Shown one piece after another: positions 28,495 to 36,839 of a DNA stretch of 64,000 nt. Under the pieces are notes generated by a model. The model saw nothing but the letters and a program-made list of their open reading frames with translations. It was not told the origin of the DNA and did no database searches. The DNA comes from Chitinispirillales bacterium ANBcel5 (GTDB taxonomy: Bacteria; Fibrobacterota; Chitinivibrionia; Chitinivibrionales; Chitinispirillaceae). Location: positions 62,001 through 126,000 of the forward strand of contig JARUKZ010000001.1 in the NCBI GenBank assembly GCA_029688955.1, read 5' to 3'. Position 1 is the stretch's first letter. The number at the start of each line of letters is the position of its first letter. The position numbers and the translations under genes are program-made.

Positions 28495-28676
28495 AAAGAC
28501 GTAGATTTTTGTAACTCAGTTAAATCTGATCTCCCATCAGTTTTATCAGGATTTAGGTTATTAGCTTCAAAAATAGATGTCACAATACTTCTTTGCTCTT
28601 CATACAACGCATCTCTCTTGCTCTTACATCCAATAACCAACAAACTCAACAAGCAGAATAATAAAACTTTTTTCAT
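28491..28676 (-). CDS. LRR lipoprotein, signal and cap part (gene split by a frameshift)
   Basis: This part has 61 residues: a lipoprotein signal KKVLLFCLLSLLVIGC (Cys17), a charged cap DALYEEQRSIVTSIFEANNL, then a stop right at the junction with the LRR frame. The cap matches NEQKQIVQEILDLNN in the LRR lipoprotein at 25551. Its start codon is only 15 nt from the start codon of the plus-strand gene at 28692. RBS AAAAAAGGAA. Confidence 0.65.
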   Translation of the reverse strand: MKKVLLFCLLSLLVIGCKSKRDALYEEQRSIVTSIFEANNLNPDKTDGRSDLTELQKSTSF

Positions 28677-28691
28677 AGGAGTTCCTTTTTT
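28677..28691. promoter_or_regulatory. 15-nt head-to-head gap with a Shine-Dalgarno on both strands
   Basis: AGGAGTTCCTTTTTT separates two divergent ATG codons (28676 minus, 28692 plus). Read rightward it gives AGGAG, 10 nt before ATG; read leftward it gives AAGGAA, about 6 nt before ATG. There is no room for promoters, so each transcript must start inside the other gene, making the two 5' ends antisense. The copy at 27379-27392 keeps the arrangement with one T fewer. Confidence 0.7.
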
Positions 28692-29099
28692 ATGTCTGAA
28701 GAATGGTTAGAGTTCAAAGTAAAACCTTTTTACGTTATAAGTACCGACCTGACGGTATTTCTTTTTGCGATATGGTCTGTAATGCAGCTTACAAGGTTGG
28801 TACAAACAGGTCACGATATAAATCTGCTTACTCTGGTATCCGGCCTCTTTGCAACAGTTGCAAGTGTAATAGCGACTTTGAGGTACCGTAAACATCCTGC
28901 ATTAACCATAACACCTACATCCGTTTCGGTTATCGCCTCCCGCTTCCCTATAGAGGAAATCGATTATATCGAGCTTGATCACCCTAAAAAAATAGTTTTT
29001 TGGATCAAAGATGGTGAGTATGAATACAAAAAAAAGCTGAATCTGAAATTATCAGCAAAGAAGAGCACCAAAGTGTTCGCGGGGCACTTCAAAAAATAA
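28692..29099 (+). CDS. Two-TM protein with PH-like tail, copy 3 (C-terminus frameshifted)
   Basis: This protein has 135 residues. Two TM helices (VFLFAIWSVMQLTRLVQ and LTLVSGLFATVASVIATL) are followed by a beta-rich cytoplasmic or periplasmic domain (RFPIEEIDYIELDHPKK, VFWIKDGEYEYKKKLN). One T is lost relative to the other copies (CTGAAATTATCAGC against CTGAAATTTATCAGC), so the last 15 residues are out of frame and the EEHQSVREAL helix is gone. The bulk of the protein could still be made. I do not recognise a named family; a membrane immunity protein is one possibility. Confidence 0.6.
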   Translation: MSEEWLEFKVKPFYVISTDLTVFLFAIWSVMQLTRLVQTGHDINLLTLVSGLFATVASVIATLRYRKHPALTITPTSVSVIASRFPIEEIDYIELDHPKKIVFWIKDGEYEYKKKLNLKLSAKKSTKVFAGHFKK

Positions 29100-29295
29100 A
29101 GGAGGAATGCCGGATCTGGGATGTGACTTAGTACTTAGAGGTGCTACGCAAGACACATTTGGAGCCTATGACCGATAAACGATATTATCTTGCTTGCGAC
29201 AGTGAGATAGTAGGTGCTAAACTAAGGTGATAACAGGGTTAGTGAAAATACTGTTAACATTTGCCACAAGGAAACGAAAAACGGACCAAACCAAA

Positions 29296-29363
29296 AGCAC
29301 CACTGTTTCGCGGTGCTCTTGAAAAGAAAAGTGATCCCATCTTAAGAAATAGTAAGATGGGAT
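29296..29363 (-). terminator. Twin hairpins downstream of the InlB/RCC1 gene
   Basis: ATCCCATCTTA (29334-29344) and TAAGATGGGAT (29353-29363) form a perfect 11-bp stem, followed on the minus strand by CACTTTTCTTTTC. A second stem (AGCACC.C with G.GGTGCT, about 29297-29320), followed on the minus strand by TTTTGG, lies just beyond. Confidence 0.6.
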
Positions 29364-29387
29364 AGTAGTGAGTAGAAAATCACTAAT

Positions 29388-31862
29388 TTATGGTTCATAA
29401 AAGTCTAATGGTATTTGGATAAACTCATCGGAGTCTTCGGTTGTACCGTTGCCCAATTGCCCAGAATAGTTATATCCAGTTGCCCATAAGGTACCTTCAT
29501 TTTTGATGATAAAAGTATGGTAATAAGGTGCAGAGCCTCTTCCTTCGCGACCAGCGCTAACATCAACGTAAGCTACATCCCTTGCAACAATTACAGGTGT
29601 GTTTCTAGAATCGGTATCACCGGTACCCAATTGCCCGGTTTTGTTGTCACCAGAGGCTAATAGTGTACCGTCTTCTAAAAGGATCATAGAATACTGAAAT
29701 CCCAAAGCCATTCTTTTTATATTTTTTATATTATCAATTTCCAAAAATTCGTTCCTAGGTTCATCGGAACCGTCAGCTAACTGACCATCTGTATTCCAAC
29801 CAGTACCTCTAAGTATTCCATCATTGCAAATGCTAAAAGTATGCAGTCCTCCGTTTTGGATGTATTGTACATTTTCATCAATGAAAACAGGGGCGTTTAT
29901 ACTTGAGAAGTCTCCGGTACCAAGTTGCCCTGCTCCATTTCTGCCTGTTGCCCAAAGATTTCCATTCTCTTTCAAGATCATAGAATTGTTTTCGAAAATA
30001 GACACTTGAGATACATTGTCCATATCAGGTACCTTTGTAAGTGTAACGACATTCATCTCTTCTCCGAGGCCTAACTCACCATTATAATTATGACCAGTAG
30101 CATATAACTGACCATCTTTTTTAACTACGAGTGTAGAGAATAAATGTGTAGTTACATATTGAACATTGTCTTCAATTTTTATAAAAGCATTCTCTGAATT
30201 AGTTGTCCCTGTACCGAGTTGGCCCCAGGAATTACCACCTGTAGCCCACAATACACCATCTTTTGTTATAGCCATAGTATGATCCCAACCGGCAGAAACA
30301 TGTGATACATTATCTTTTACTTTAATGAAAACATCTACATCGGTATTTGTACTGTCTCCAAATTGTCCAGAATAGTTGCTTCCTGTAGCCCACAATGTTC
30401 CATCGCTGAAAAGGAGCATTGTATGAGATAAACCACATGAAACCATAACTGGCTTTGCTCTCCAGATAGCATATAGTGTATCATTGTTAGCCTCCATTTC
30501 ATATAATCCTTCATCCTCAATAAGTTCCTCTCTACCATCTGTTGATTTTGACCATCCAATAAATATCCAGTCGGGCTTAGAAAACCTTACAGGATGGAGA
30601 TTTTGAGTGGTTCCGTAAGGTATTGTTTGCGAACTCATTTCTCCTGTAGCATCATCACTGTTTCTATCGAATGTAACAGTATAGCTCTTCAGGCTCCATA
30701 CCGCATACAGATCAACATCGTGCGGCCACATCCTAACTTGCTCTTCACTGTATTCCGGCTCTTCGCTTTCTTCACTCAGGCTCCACCCCTCGAATTCATA
30801 ACCCTCTCTTTCAAAGGGGTTTTGGAGTTCAACAGGTTCATCGGTACGAATGGTATGTTCAGAAGTAGTATCTGATCCATACAGTTTATGAAAGGTGAGC
30901 GTAAAGCTTTTGGCATTCCATACAGCATAAAAATGCAAATCAGTGGTATCTATGGTAATGTGCTGATTCTCCTCATACTCAACATCTCCATCGGAATCAG
31001 AAGACCACCCTTCAAAAGCATAACCTGGGCGCTGAAAATAGTTTTCAAGCTCAACCCTGTCACCTGTCTGAGTATTGATAACACGTGTTGAATCACCGCC
31101 ATCATTTTTATACAATGTAAGAGCGTAGGTATGGGGTGTCCACACTGCGTAGAGTTTTAGGTCTGTGTCCCCAATAACAATCTGCTGGTTTTCATAGAAC
31201 TCAACATCTCCGCTACTGCTTAGTGCCCATCCATTAAAAGAATGCCCCAGGTGCTCGAAATTGTTTTCCAGTATGATAGTGTCACCAAACTGAACATTGA
31301 CAGTCACAAGGCTGTCTGTATCATTATTTGCGCTAAATGTAACAGAATAACTATTAATCTCCCACACCGCAAACAGCTCTATACTCTCTTCGGTCATAGT
31401 AAATTCTTCACCATCAACATATTCAGGTTCATTGGCAGCTGTTTCACGTGACCATCCTTTGAAACTATATCCTTCTCTTTCAAAAGTATTTGGGTTCAAA
31501 GCTGCAGTTTCGCCATAAACGATCGTTTGATTGCTGGTGCGGTTACTTCCATCATTGGAATAGAATACAGCTGTGTTTTCTTTGGGTACCCATCCTCCAT
31601 AAAGCGATGTGTCGGATATCACAATATCGTCATCAGCCCATTTATTCAGACCACTACTGTCTCTATACCAACCATCAAAAATATGCCCATCAAGTTCGGG
31701 AATTTCCGGGAAGTCGATTTCAGTGCCATGAGGTACACTGTGAGTGAAGCTATCTTCACCATTGTTAGGGTTGAAGGTGACATTGTAGTCAATGGGGCTC
31801 CACTGAGCAGTGAGCACAACATCCTTTTCACTCACAATAAGTGTATCGCCACCTCCATACAC
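29388..31862 (-). CDS. InlB-repeat/RCC1-repeat protein, main part (gene split by an in-frame TAG)
   Basis: The 824-residue frame from GTG 31862 has six or seven InlB B-type (Flg_new) repeats of about 65 residues, each ending like GYSFKGWSRE ... LFAVW. About seven RCC1-type repeats follow (HTMAITKDGVLWATGGNSWG, GQLGTGTTNSENAF), predicted to form a beta-propeller. It ends in FIQIPLDF like its paralogue at 34462. It has no signal of its own: the lipoprotein N-terminus is the next frame upstream, in the same reading frame, separated only by one TAG (31869-31871). The intact gene would be a surface lipoprotein of about 1025 residues for adhesion or binding. Confidence 0.75.
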   Translation of the reverse strand: MYGGGDTLIVSEKDVVLTAQWSPIDYNVTFNPNNGEDSFTHSVPHGTEIDFPEIPELDGHIFDGWYRDSSGLNKWADDDIVISDTSLYGGWVPKENTAVFYSNDGSNRTSNQTIVYGETAALNPNTFEREGYSFKGWSRETAANEPEYVDGEEFTMTEESIELFAVWEINSYSVTFSANNDTDSLVTVNVQFGDTIILENNFEHLGHSFNGWALSSSGDVEFYENQQIVIGDTDLKLYAVWTPHTYALTLYKNDGGDSTRVINTQTGDRVELENYFQRPGYAFEGWSSDSDGDVEYEENQHITIDTTDLHFYAVWNAKSFTLTFHKLYGSDTTSEHTIRTDEPVELQNPFEREGYEFEGWSLSEESEEPEYSEEQVRMWPHDVDLYAVWSLKSYTVTFDRNSDDATGEMSSQTIPYGTTQNLHPVRFSKPDWIFIGWSKSTDGREELIEDEGLYEMEANNDTLYAIWRAKPVMVSCGLSHTMLLFSDGTLWATGSNYSGQFGDSTNTDVDVFIKVKDNVSHVSAGWDHTMAITKDGVLWATGGNSWGQLGTGTTNSENAFIKIEDNVQYVTTHLFSTLVVKKDGQLYATGHNYNGELGLGEEMNVVTLTKVPDMDNVSQVSIFENNSMILKENGNLWATGRNGAGQLGTGDFSSINAPVFIDENVQYIQNGGLHTFSICNDGILRGTGWNTDGQLADGSDEPRNEFLEIDNIKNIKRMALGFQYSMILLEDGTLLASGDNKTGQLGTGDTDSRNTPVIVARDVAYVDVSAGREGRGSAPYYHTFIIKNEGTLWATGYNYSGQLGNGTTEDSDEFIQIPLDFYEP

Positions 31863-31868
31863 CTTAAG

Positions 31869-32465
31869 CTATTTACCGACCTCTCTGCCCCAACCCATGA
31901 AGGTAAATCCGGTCCTTTTAAGGGAGCCGATGTTACCTCTCACTACAGTACTTTGCCCGGTGGAGTAGTAAACTGTATCTGTGGGAACATTACCATCATT
32001 GTGATCACTACTCGTATATAGTATGCTGTAGGTACTATCACTATCCGGCTTTTCTACATGGATTGTTATTAATGAGAATTTTACGTTACTATTATTCTTA
32101 AGATACCCTCTAAGGACAATTTCATATTCTCCGGGTTCAGGCAAAGCTATTTTGAAAGATAGCGTGTCTTTGTGTAAGGTATCTGTGTTATCAAAAACTA
32201 ACTCATAAGAGTTATTCTTCACTGAAATACTCTCAAAAAGATGAGGCATAGTAATCTCTATTATGCATTCTATGGTATCACCGATAGTGTACGCTACTTC
32301 TTTCGTGTCGGGATGGAAGAGGAGTTGAATGTCAGCACGCCGATAATCCTCAAAGGGATGAGTTGGTGTTTCACAGCTAAAAAAAGTCAACAAGCTTAAA
32401 GAGAAAAACAGTACCAGTATAAAAGATTCATAAGTCCCACTTTGATACAAAACGAGTTGGTTCAC
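31869..32465 (-). CDS. N-terminal part of the InlB/RCC1 lipoprotein (ends at a premature TAG)
   Basis: This part has 198 residues: a hydrophobic signal with lipobox (FFSC), the conserved start THPFEDYRRADIQL, an Ig-like domain, and the beginning of the first InlB repeat (TGFTFMGWGREVGK), where TAG intervenes. The paralogue reads through at this place (GWQKADASKIYSGGDT), so the TAG is a nonsense mutation and not the natural end. The GTG start at 32465 has no clear RBS; a later start closer to the signal peptide is possible. Confidence 0.7.
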   Translation of the reverse strand: MNQLVLYQSGTYESFILVLFFSLSLLTFFSCETPTHPFEDYRRADIQLLFHPDTKEVAYTIGDTIECIIEITMPHLFESISVKNNSYELVFDNTDTLHKDTLSFKIALPEPGEYEIVLRGYLKNNSNVKFSLITIHVEKPDSDSTYSILYTSSDHNDGNVPTDTVYYSTGQSTVVRGNIGSLKRTGFTFMGWGREVGK

Positions 32466-32488
32466 GAATTTAAGACTTAAACACTATG

Positions 32489-32517
32489 TATGTAATTGAT
32501 ACAAAGGGACTTGTCAT
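32489..32517 (-). promoter_or_regulatory. Possible promoter of the InlB/RCC1 lipoprotein
   Basis: On the minus strand ATGACA, 17 bp and TACATA lie about 25-50 nt before the assumed start. It is similar in layout to the PAAR promoters, but the -35 box is imperfect. Confidence 0.35.
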
Positions 32518-32603
32518 TAAAATTGGCTAAAAGAGGAGAAGTGTTCTTTTTGATTACAATGAGAAAGGTATTAATATATAGTGGGTAATTATTTAAGTAG
32601 GGG

Positions 32604-32652
32604 AGAGAGACGATTCTATTTTAATGCATATCAAGAATACGTCTCTCTTTTA
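32604..32652. terminator. Hairpin between the GH45 gene and the InlB/RCC1 lipoprotein
   Basis: AGAGAGACGATTCT pairs with AGAATACGTCTCTCT (one bulge), followed on the plus strand by TTTTA. It lies about 30 nt downstream of the GH45 stop codon on the minus strand. The T tract is on the wrong side for the GH45 transcript, so its strength there is uncertain. Confidence 0.4.
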
Positions 32653-32682
32653 GTTAGCTAATGGTCTTCATTAGAATGAAGA

Positions 32683-34146
32683 TCAATACAAATCAACGAG
32701 TTCAGGAGGACAATCTACTTCTCTATAGGTAAATGTTGGGTTATTTGCAGCGTGCATCCAGTCTACAAACCAGATACAACCTTCCCAGAGGCTGTGCAGT
32801 GAATCATCATTTCCGAACAGATTGTCACACATGTTTCTCACACATCCCTTCATATCTTCAGCTGAATAATTCCAGCCCAACTGGTCTTCACATGTAGTGG
32901 CAAACCCACCAAAAGTAGCACCAACCATAGATTCATTATTTACGTCTACATTCCACTGTTTTCTGCATCCTTCTGTATGTAAGCCCAATCCGCCCCCAGG
33001 TATCATTATGTCGACTTGGTGTTCCTGTTCCCTAACATCACCACCGACATTGGATGCCATTACGATCATGGTTTTTCCTGCTAACGCCTGGTGAGTTGCC
33101 CGTGGGTTACCATGTTGGAAACCACCATCAAAATCAATCTGGAAGCATCTTCCGCATACATTCCCGGAAACAGGAAGCGCAGCAAAACCGTATGCCAAAT
33201 CTTCACAAACAGCGAACGGAGAGTGGTCGTAACAGGTATAAGCAACTCCACTATGTTCACACCCTGAGCTTTGGTTGCCAGGTATTTCATTATCGTTTAT
33301 ATCACAGTTACGTGAAACATTGCCCTGGGCGTTGTCATGCCACGAACAGTGGGGCATACAGCAGTCCCAGTAACGTGATGCCCAACCCTGATTTCCAGAA
33401 ACAGGTGAAGGCATCATACCATCACAGCTTTTGTTAATATTGTTCAGTCGTGATCCTGGCTCATAATCAATAGGGCCACCATTGTCATTATCATCCCGTT
33501 CCGGTTCAAGAATGACCTCAAAATACTGATCGTACGAGTGTATAGCCATTCTTCTGGTTTGGTACCCTTCAGCAGTAACTATAAGGCTATCAAGGGTTGC
33601 CTGTGCAACAGTTGCAGAACGCTGTGAAGCTGATGTCTTGCTTGCTGTTATGCCAGGTGCATTCCGTAGTGAAGAGACATATCTGAAAACATTTCTGTTC
33701 CCTTCATGAGTAACGTTTATCATAAACGCGCCGGCTCCGAAGTTGTCCATAGGAAGGGTTATCAGGTTTGCTCCAGCGTTAAGCACTCCTGCATCAAAAT
33801 CATAAATCTTTCTTCCGGACATGGTAAAAACAGAAACCGATACCGGGGATGATTCTCTAAGCACTACCTCAAGCTTAGATCCATGAAGAGTAGCTGAAGA
33901 TGCGCTACCAGAGAATAATGCTCTGCCTACTGAGATGGCTTCTCTGACTATTTCAAAGCGACCTTCCGAATCGGTTGTGTTACTAAGATTTTGGCCCTTT
34001 AGCTCTACTTCTGCACCAACGATAGCATTACGTGTTTGAAACTCCTGAACTATGCCTCTGACGTTTATCGCTTCAGCGCTTAAATAAGTACAGATAGATG
34101 GTAACAGTAACATGGAAAACAGAAAAGGTAGTTTTAAGGATTTCAT
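32683..34146 (-). CDS. Secreted GH45 endoglucanase with N-terminal accessory domains
   Basis: This 487-residue protein has a signal peptide (LPFLFSMLLLPSICTYLSA). Residues about 27-75 form a carboxypeptidase-regulatory-like Ig fold (VRGIVQEFQTRNAIVGAEVE). Residues 95-165 resemble a type-IX sorting domain (VFTMSGRKIYDFDAG) but lie internally. The C-terminal GH45 domain begins about 248: GWASRYWDCCMPHCSW carries the catalytic Asp of the TRYWDCC motif, and HQVDIMIPGGGLG carries the second Asp. About a dozen Cys residues fit the disulfide-rich barwin-like barrel. It cleaves beta-1,4-glucan. It lies between two InlB/RCC1 lipoproteins on the same strand, each with its own start region. Confidence 0.92.
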   Translation of the reverse strand: MKSLKLPFLFSMLLLPSICTYLSAEAINVRGIVQEFQTRNAIVGAEVELKGQNLSNTTDSEGRFEIVREAISVGRALFSGSASSATLHGSKLEVVLRESSPVSVSVFTMSGRKIYDFDAGVLNAGANLITLPMDNFGAGAFMINVTHEGNRNVFRYVSSLRNAPGITASKTSASQRSATVAQATLDSLIVTAEGYQTRRMAIHSYDQYFEVILEPERDDNDNGGPIDYEPGSRLNNINKSCDGMMPSPVSGNQGWASRYWDCCMPHCSWHDNAQGNVSRNCDINDNEIPGNQSSGCEHSGVAYTCYDHSPFAVCEDLAYGFAALPVSGNVCGRCFQIDFDGGFQHGNPRATHQALAGKTMIVMASNVGGDVREQEHQVDIMIPGGGLGLHTEGCRKQWNVDVNNESMVGATFGGFATTCEDQLGWNYSAEDMKGCVRNMCDNLFGNDDSLHSLWEGCIWFVDWMHAANNPTFTYREVDCPPELVDLY

Positions 34147-34461
34147 AGGAGCATTCCCTTTTTAAGTAAAATTGAACTGTATTACTTATAAATAAGGATC
34201 CCCCCCCAGAGCCTTATTATAAAAACTATAAGACCAAGATACAAAATTACACAAAATAAGTAAAGAACTGTTTTGAGCACAGCAGGATTACGGTTGAAAA
34301 CAGTTCAACACTAAAGCTACTGGTAGTCGGTAACCTGATTCGTCAGGAAAACTAGTACGCGCCGGCATTTCATCCCCGGTCATGGTGGATCCGGGAAGGC
34401 TGGATAGTGCTACTATAATAGGAATGTTCACTAAAATTTGGTTTGCATTTCTATAAAGCCA
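34147..34461. other. Intergenic gap, 315 bp
   Basis: This is AT-rich, with a short run of C near 34201. I see no gene, no clear promoter and no strong hairpin here. Confidence 0.5.
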
Positions 34462-36555
34462 CTACGGATTAAAGAAGTCTAAAGGTATCTGGATAAATTC
34501 ATTGGTGCTTTCCGTGGTGCCGTTGCCAAACTGGCCATTTCTATTACTACCGGTTGCCCACAGCGTACCGTCCTCTTTGATGATCATGGTGTGTGAATCT
34601 GAATCATCTGTACCAACACCTGTCCCATAGGTTGAAACGAAGGTAACATTTTCTGCCACAGAAGCAGGATTGTGCTGAACGTCACCTGAAACCCCAGAGC
34701 CCAACTGCCCCGAAGAATTTTGTCCCACAGCCATCAGCCTGCCGTCAGTTCTAATGAACATGGTATTAAAACTACTGGTGGCAATATGCTCAAAAAGACC
34801 GGTTACTCCTAATTCGGTGAAATTTGAGTATCCCGTTGCAGACTCCCCTCCAAGCTGGTAGTTTGTGTTCTGCCCTGTAACTTTAACCTGCCCGTGACTT
34901 TTGAGCAGCACGGAATGATGGTTTTGGCATTTGACGCTTACAACGTTACTGTCCACTAAAACAGGAGTGTTAGACCCGCTTTCATTTCCAAGGCCAAGTT
35001 TACCGTATACGTTTGATCCGGCAGCCCACAAGTATCCGTTTTTATCCAAAAACATAGTGTGGCCCAGCCCAACTGCTACTTCAACAATATCTGCTAAATT
35101 TGGAATCAGTCCAAAGCTATTTGCCCTGTCATAGTGTCCCATCCCCAATTGACCAAAAATGTTGGATCCCTGAGCCAGTACTCTGCCATCCTCTCTGACT
35201 GCGATGATAAAGCTACTATTACCGGCAACATGCTTTATCTCCCTGGCAACCAGGAGGTATTCATCATCCATTGTAGTCCACAAATCACCACCTGTGGTGA
35301 TAATCAACATACGGGAATTTCCGGCAGAAGCATAGTGTACATCATCTTTAACCAATACAAAAGAGTGAGTTTCGCTGAAATCACCCAGCTGTCTGTTATG
35401 ATTATACCCGCTTGCCCATAATGATCCATCACTAAGAAGCACTAAAGAGTACCGGTCACCACAAGAAACCATCACAGGATTTGGGCTCCAGATTGCATAA
35501 AGAGTGATGTCACTACCGTCTATACGATACTCACTTCCATCATCATATATTGTTTCATTTCCATCGGGTGATGTTGACCAGCCCAGAAAGGTCCAGTCAT
35601 CTTTATTAAAACTGTTTTGATTTAATGCCACTGTTTCATCGTTAAGAACCAACTGAGGATCCATTGAGCCGGTGGCAATGGAGCTGTTTTTATCAAATGT
35701 AATAGTAAAACTACTTAGACTCCACACTGCGTATAGATTCATATCACCTGCAATCATAGTGATTTCTTCACGGTCAGTAAAAGCTACAGAGTCACTTTCC
35801 GGATTCACTGCCCAGCCTGTAAAAATGTACTCTTCACGTTGAAAGTCATTTTCTCTTAGCTTAAGTATTTCATCAGTAATTGCTGCCTGTTGCTTTTTAC
35901 GGTCGTTTTCATCATTTGAGTGGAACGTGATTGTATTTGATGTCGCTTCCCACACAGGCGAAAGTTCTACATTAACGTTGTTAACAATCAGTGTATCACC
36001 ACCAGAGTAGATTTTTGAAGCATCGGCTTTTTGCCAGCCGGTAAAAGTATACCCGGTTCTTTGGAGATCCCCAGTATTATCACGTATCTCTATTGGCTCT
36101 CCGGTAGTGTATCTTAGGGAGTCTTTGGGAACAGTGCCGGATGAATGGTCTGTACTGGTATACGTTATTGTAAAAACATCGCTTACTGTAATCTCCACAG
36201 AATCTGAAATGTTGTTGCCATCTTTCAGTATTCCGCTGATTACTACGTTATAGGTACCACCTTCCTGAAACGTAGTAAAAAACGATACAGTTTCCCTTTC
36301 TCTAACAGTTGTGTTGTCAAATTGTAGCGAAGAGTCGTGAACAGCAAAAGAATAACGTATGGTTTCGAATAGGTGAGGCAGGGTGATTTCAAACTCAAAC
36401 TTAACAGGATTACCGGGTAGAATTTGATCTCTTTCTGAACTGTCAGATATCGTTATATCAGCAAAATCATAGCGTTCTAATGGATCGGTTGGGCTTGAGC
36501 AGCTAAGCAGTATTACTGATACAGCAAGAACGATTGTATATAAATGTAACTTCAT
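34462..36555 (-). CDS. InlB-repeat/RCC1-repeat lipoprotein (intact paralogue)
   Basis: This 697-residue protein has a lipoprotein signal with lipobox LLSC (Cys19) followed by SSPTDPLERYDFADIT. An Ig-like domain occupies about 30-130. Three to four InlB B-type repeats (GYTFTGWQKADASK, YIFTGWAVNPES, WTFLGWSTSPDG) reach about residue 345. Six or so RCC1-like blades follow (GHTMFLDKNGYLWAAGSNVY, GKLGLGNESG) to the end FIQIPLDF. It is the same architecture as the broken gene at 29388-32465, with fewer InlB repeats. A TTGACA-16-TATATA promoter lies just upstream. A surface-exposed binding or adhesion role is likely. Confidence 0.82.
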   Translation of the reverse strand: MKLHLYTIVLAVSVILLSCSSPTDPLERYDFADITISDSSERDQILPGNPVKFEFEITLPHLFETIRYSFAVHDSSLQFDNTTVRERETVSFFTTFQEGGTYNVVISGILKDGNNISDSVEITVSDVFTITYTSTDHSSGTVPKDSLRYTTGEPIEIRDNTGDLQRTGYTFTGWQKADASKIYSGGDTLIVNNVNVELSPVWEATSNTITFHSNDENDRKKQQAAITDEILKLRENDFQREEYIFTGWAVNPESDSVAFTDREEITMIAGDMNLYAVWSLSSFTITFDKNSSIATGSMDPQLVLNDETVALNQNSFNKDDWTFLGWSTSPDGNETIYDDGSEYRIDGSDITLYAIWSPNPVMVSCGDRYSLVLLSDGSLWASGYNHNRQLGDFSETHSFVLVKDDVHYASAGNSRMLIITTGGDLWTTMDDEYLLVAREIKHVAGNSSFIIAVREDGRVLAQGSNIFGQLGMGHYDRANSFGLIPNLADIVEVAVGLGHTMFLDKNGYLWAAGSNVYGKLGLGNESGSNTPVLVDSNVVSVKCQNHHSVLLKSHGQVKVTGQNTNYQLGGESATGYSNFTELGVTGLFEHIATSSFNTMFIRTDGRLMAVGQNSSGQLGSGVSGDVQHNPASVAENVTFVSTYGTGVGTDDSDSHTMIIKEDGTLWATGSNRNGQFGNGTTESTNEFIQIPLDFFNP

Positions 36556-36599
36556 AGAGCCCTCTACAAGCAGATGTAAGCAATTTCGGTTTGCTTAGA

Positions 36600-36627
36600 T
36601 ATATATAAGGTAACCCGTTTGTGTCAA
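36600..36627 (-). promoter_or_regulatory. Sigma-70-like promoter of the InlB/RCC1 lipoprotein
   Basis: On the minus strand TTGACA (36622-36627) is followed after 16 bp by TATATA (36600-36605), about 45 nt before the ATG. Confidence 0.55.
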
Positions 36628-36839
36628 TACTTTTCTGCTATAAGCAGTACTAAGGGTGTGGTTCTAATGAGGCCAAAATGATTGAGTTATAAAAACTGAA
36701 GCAAGCTGTGTATGTTACATAACATGAAAGTGTAACTATAAACCATGCTGAAAAGTGTATGTTGAGCATTGGCGGTAGTCGGGAAGCCCTTAAGCACACA
36801 CACCCTGACAAATAAGTTATGGTCTACCCTTCGACTTAC

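Noticed and set aside
16723-29300. A complete type VI or contractile-injection system
   Set aside because: Only PAAR-type spike genes and candidate cargo or partners are present. No sheath, tube, baseplate, VgrG or ClpV gene was seen in the window.
31860-31880. Reassigned TAG codon (readthrough genetic code)
   Set aside because: TAG ends dinB, the PAAR gene and others at the proper family length, so a local nonsense mutation is simpler.
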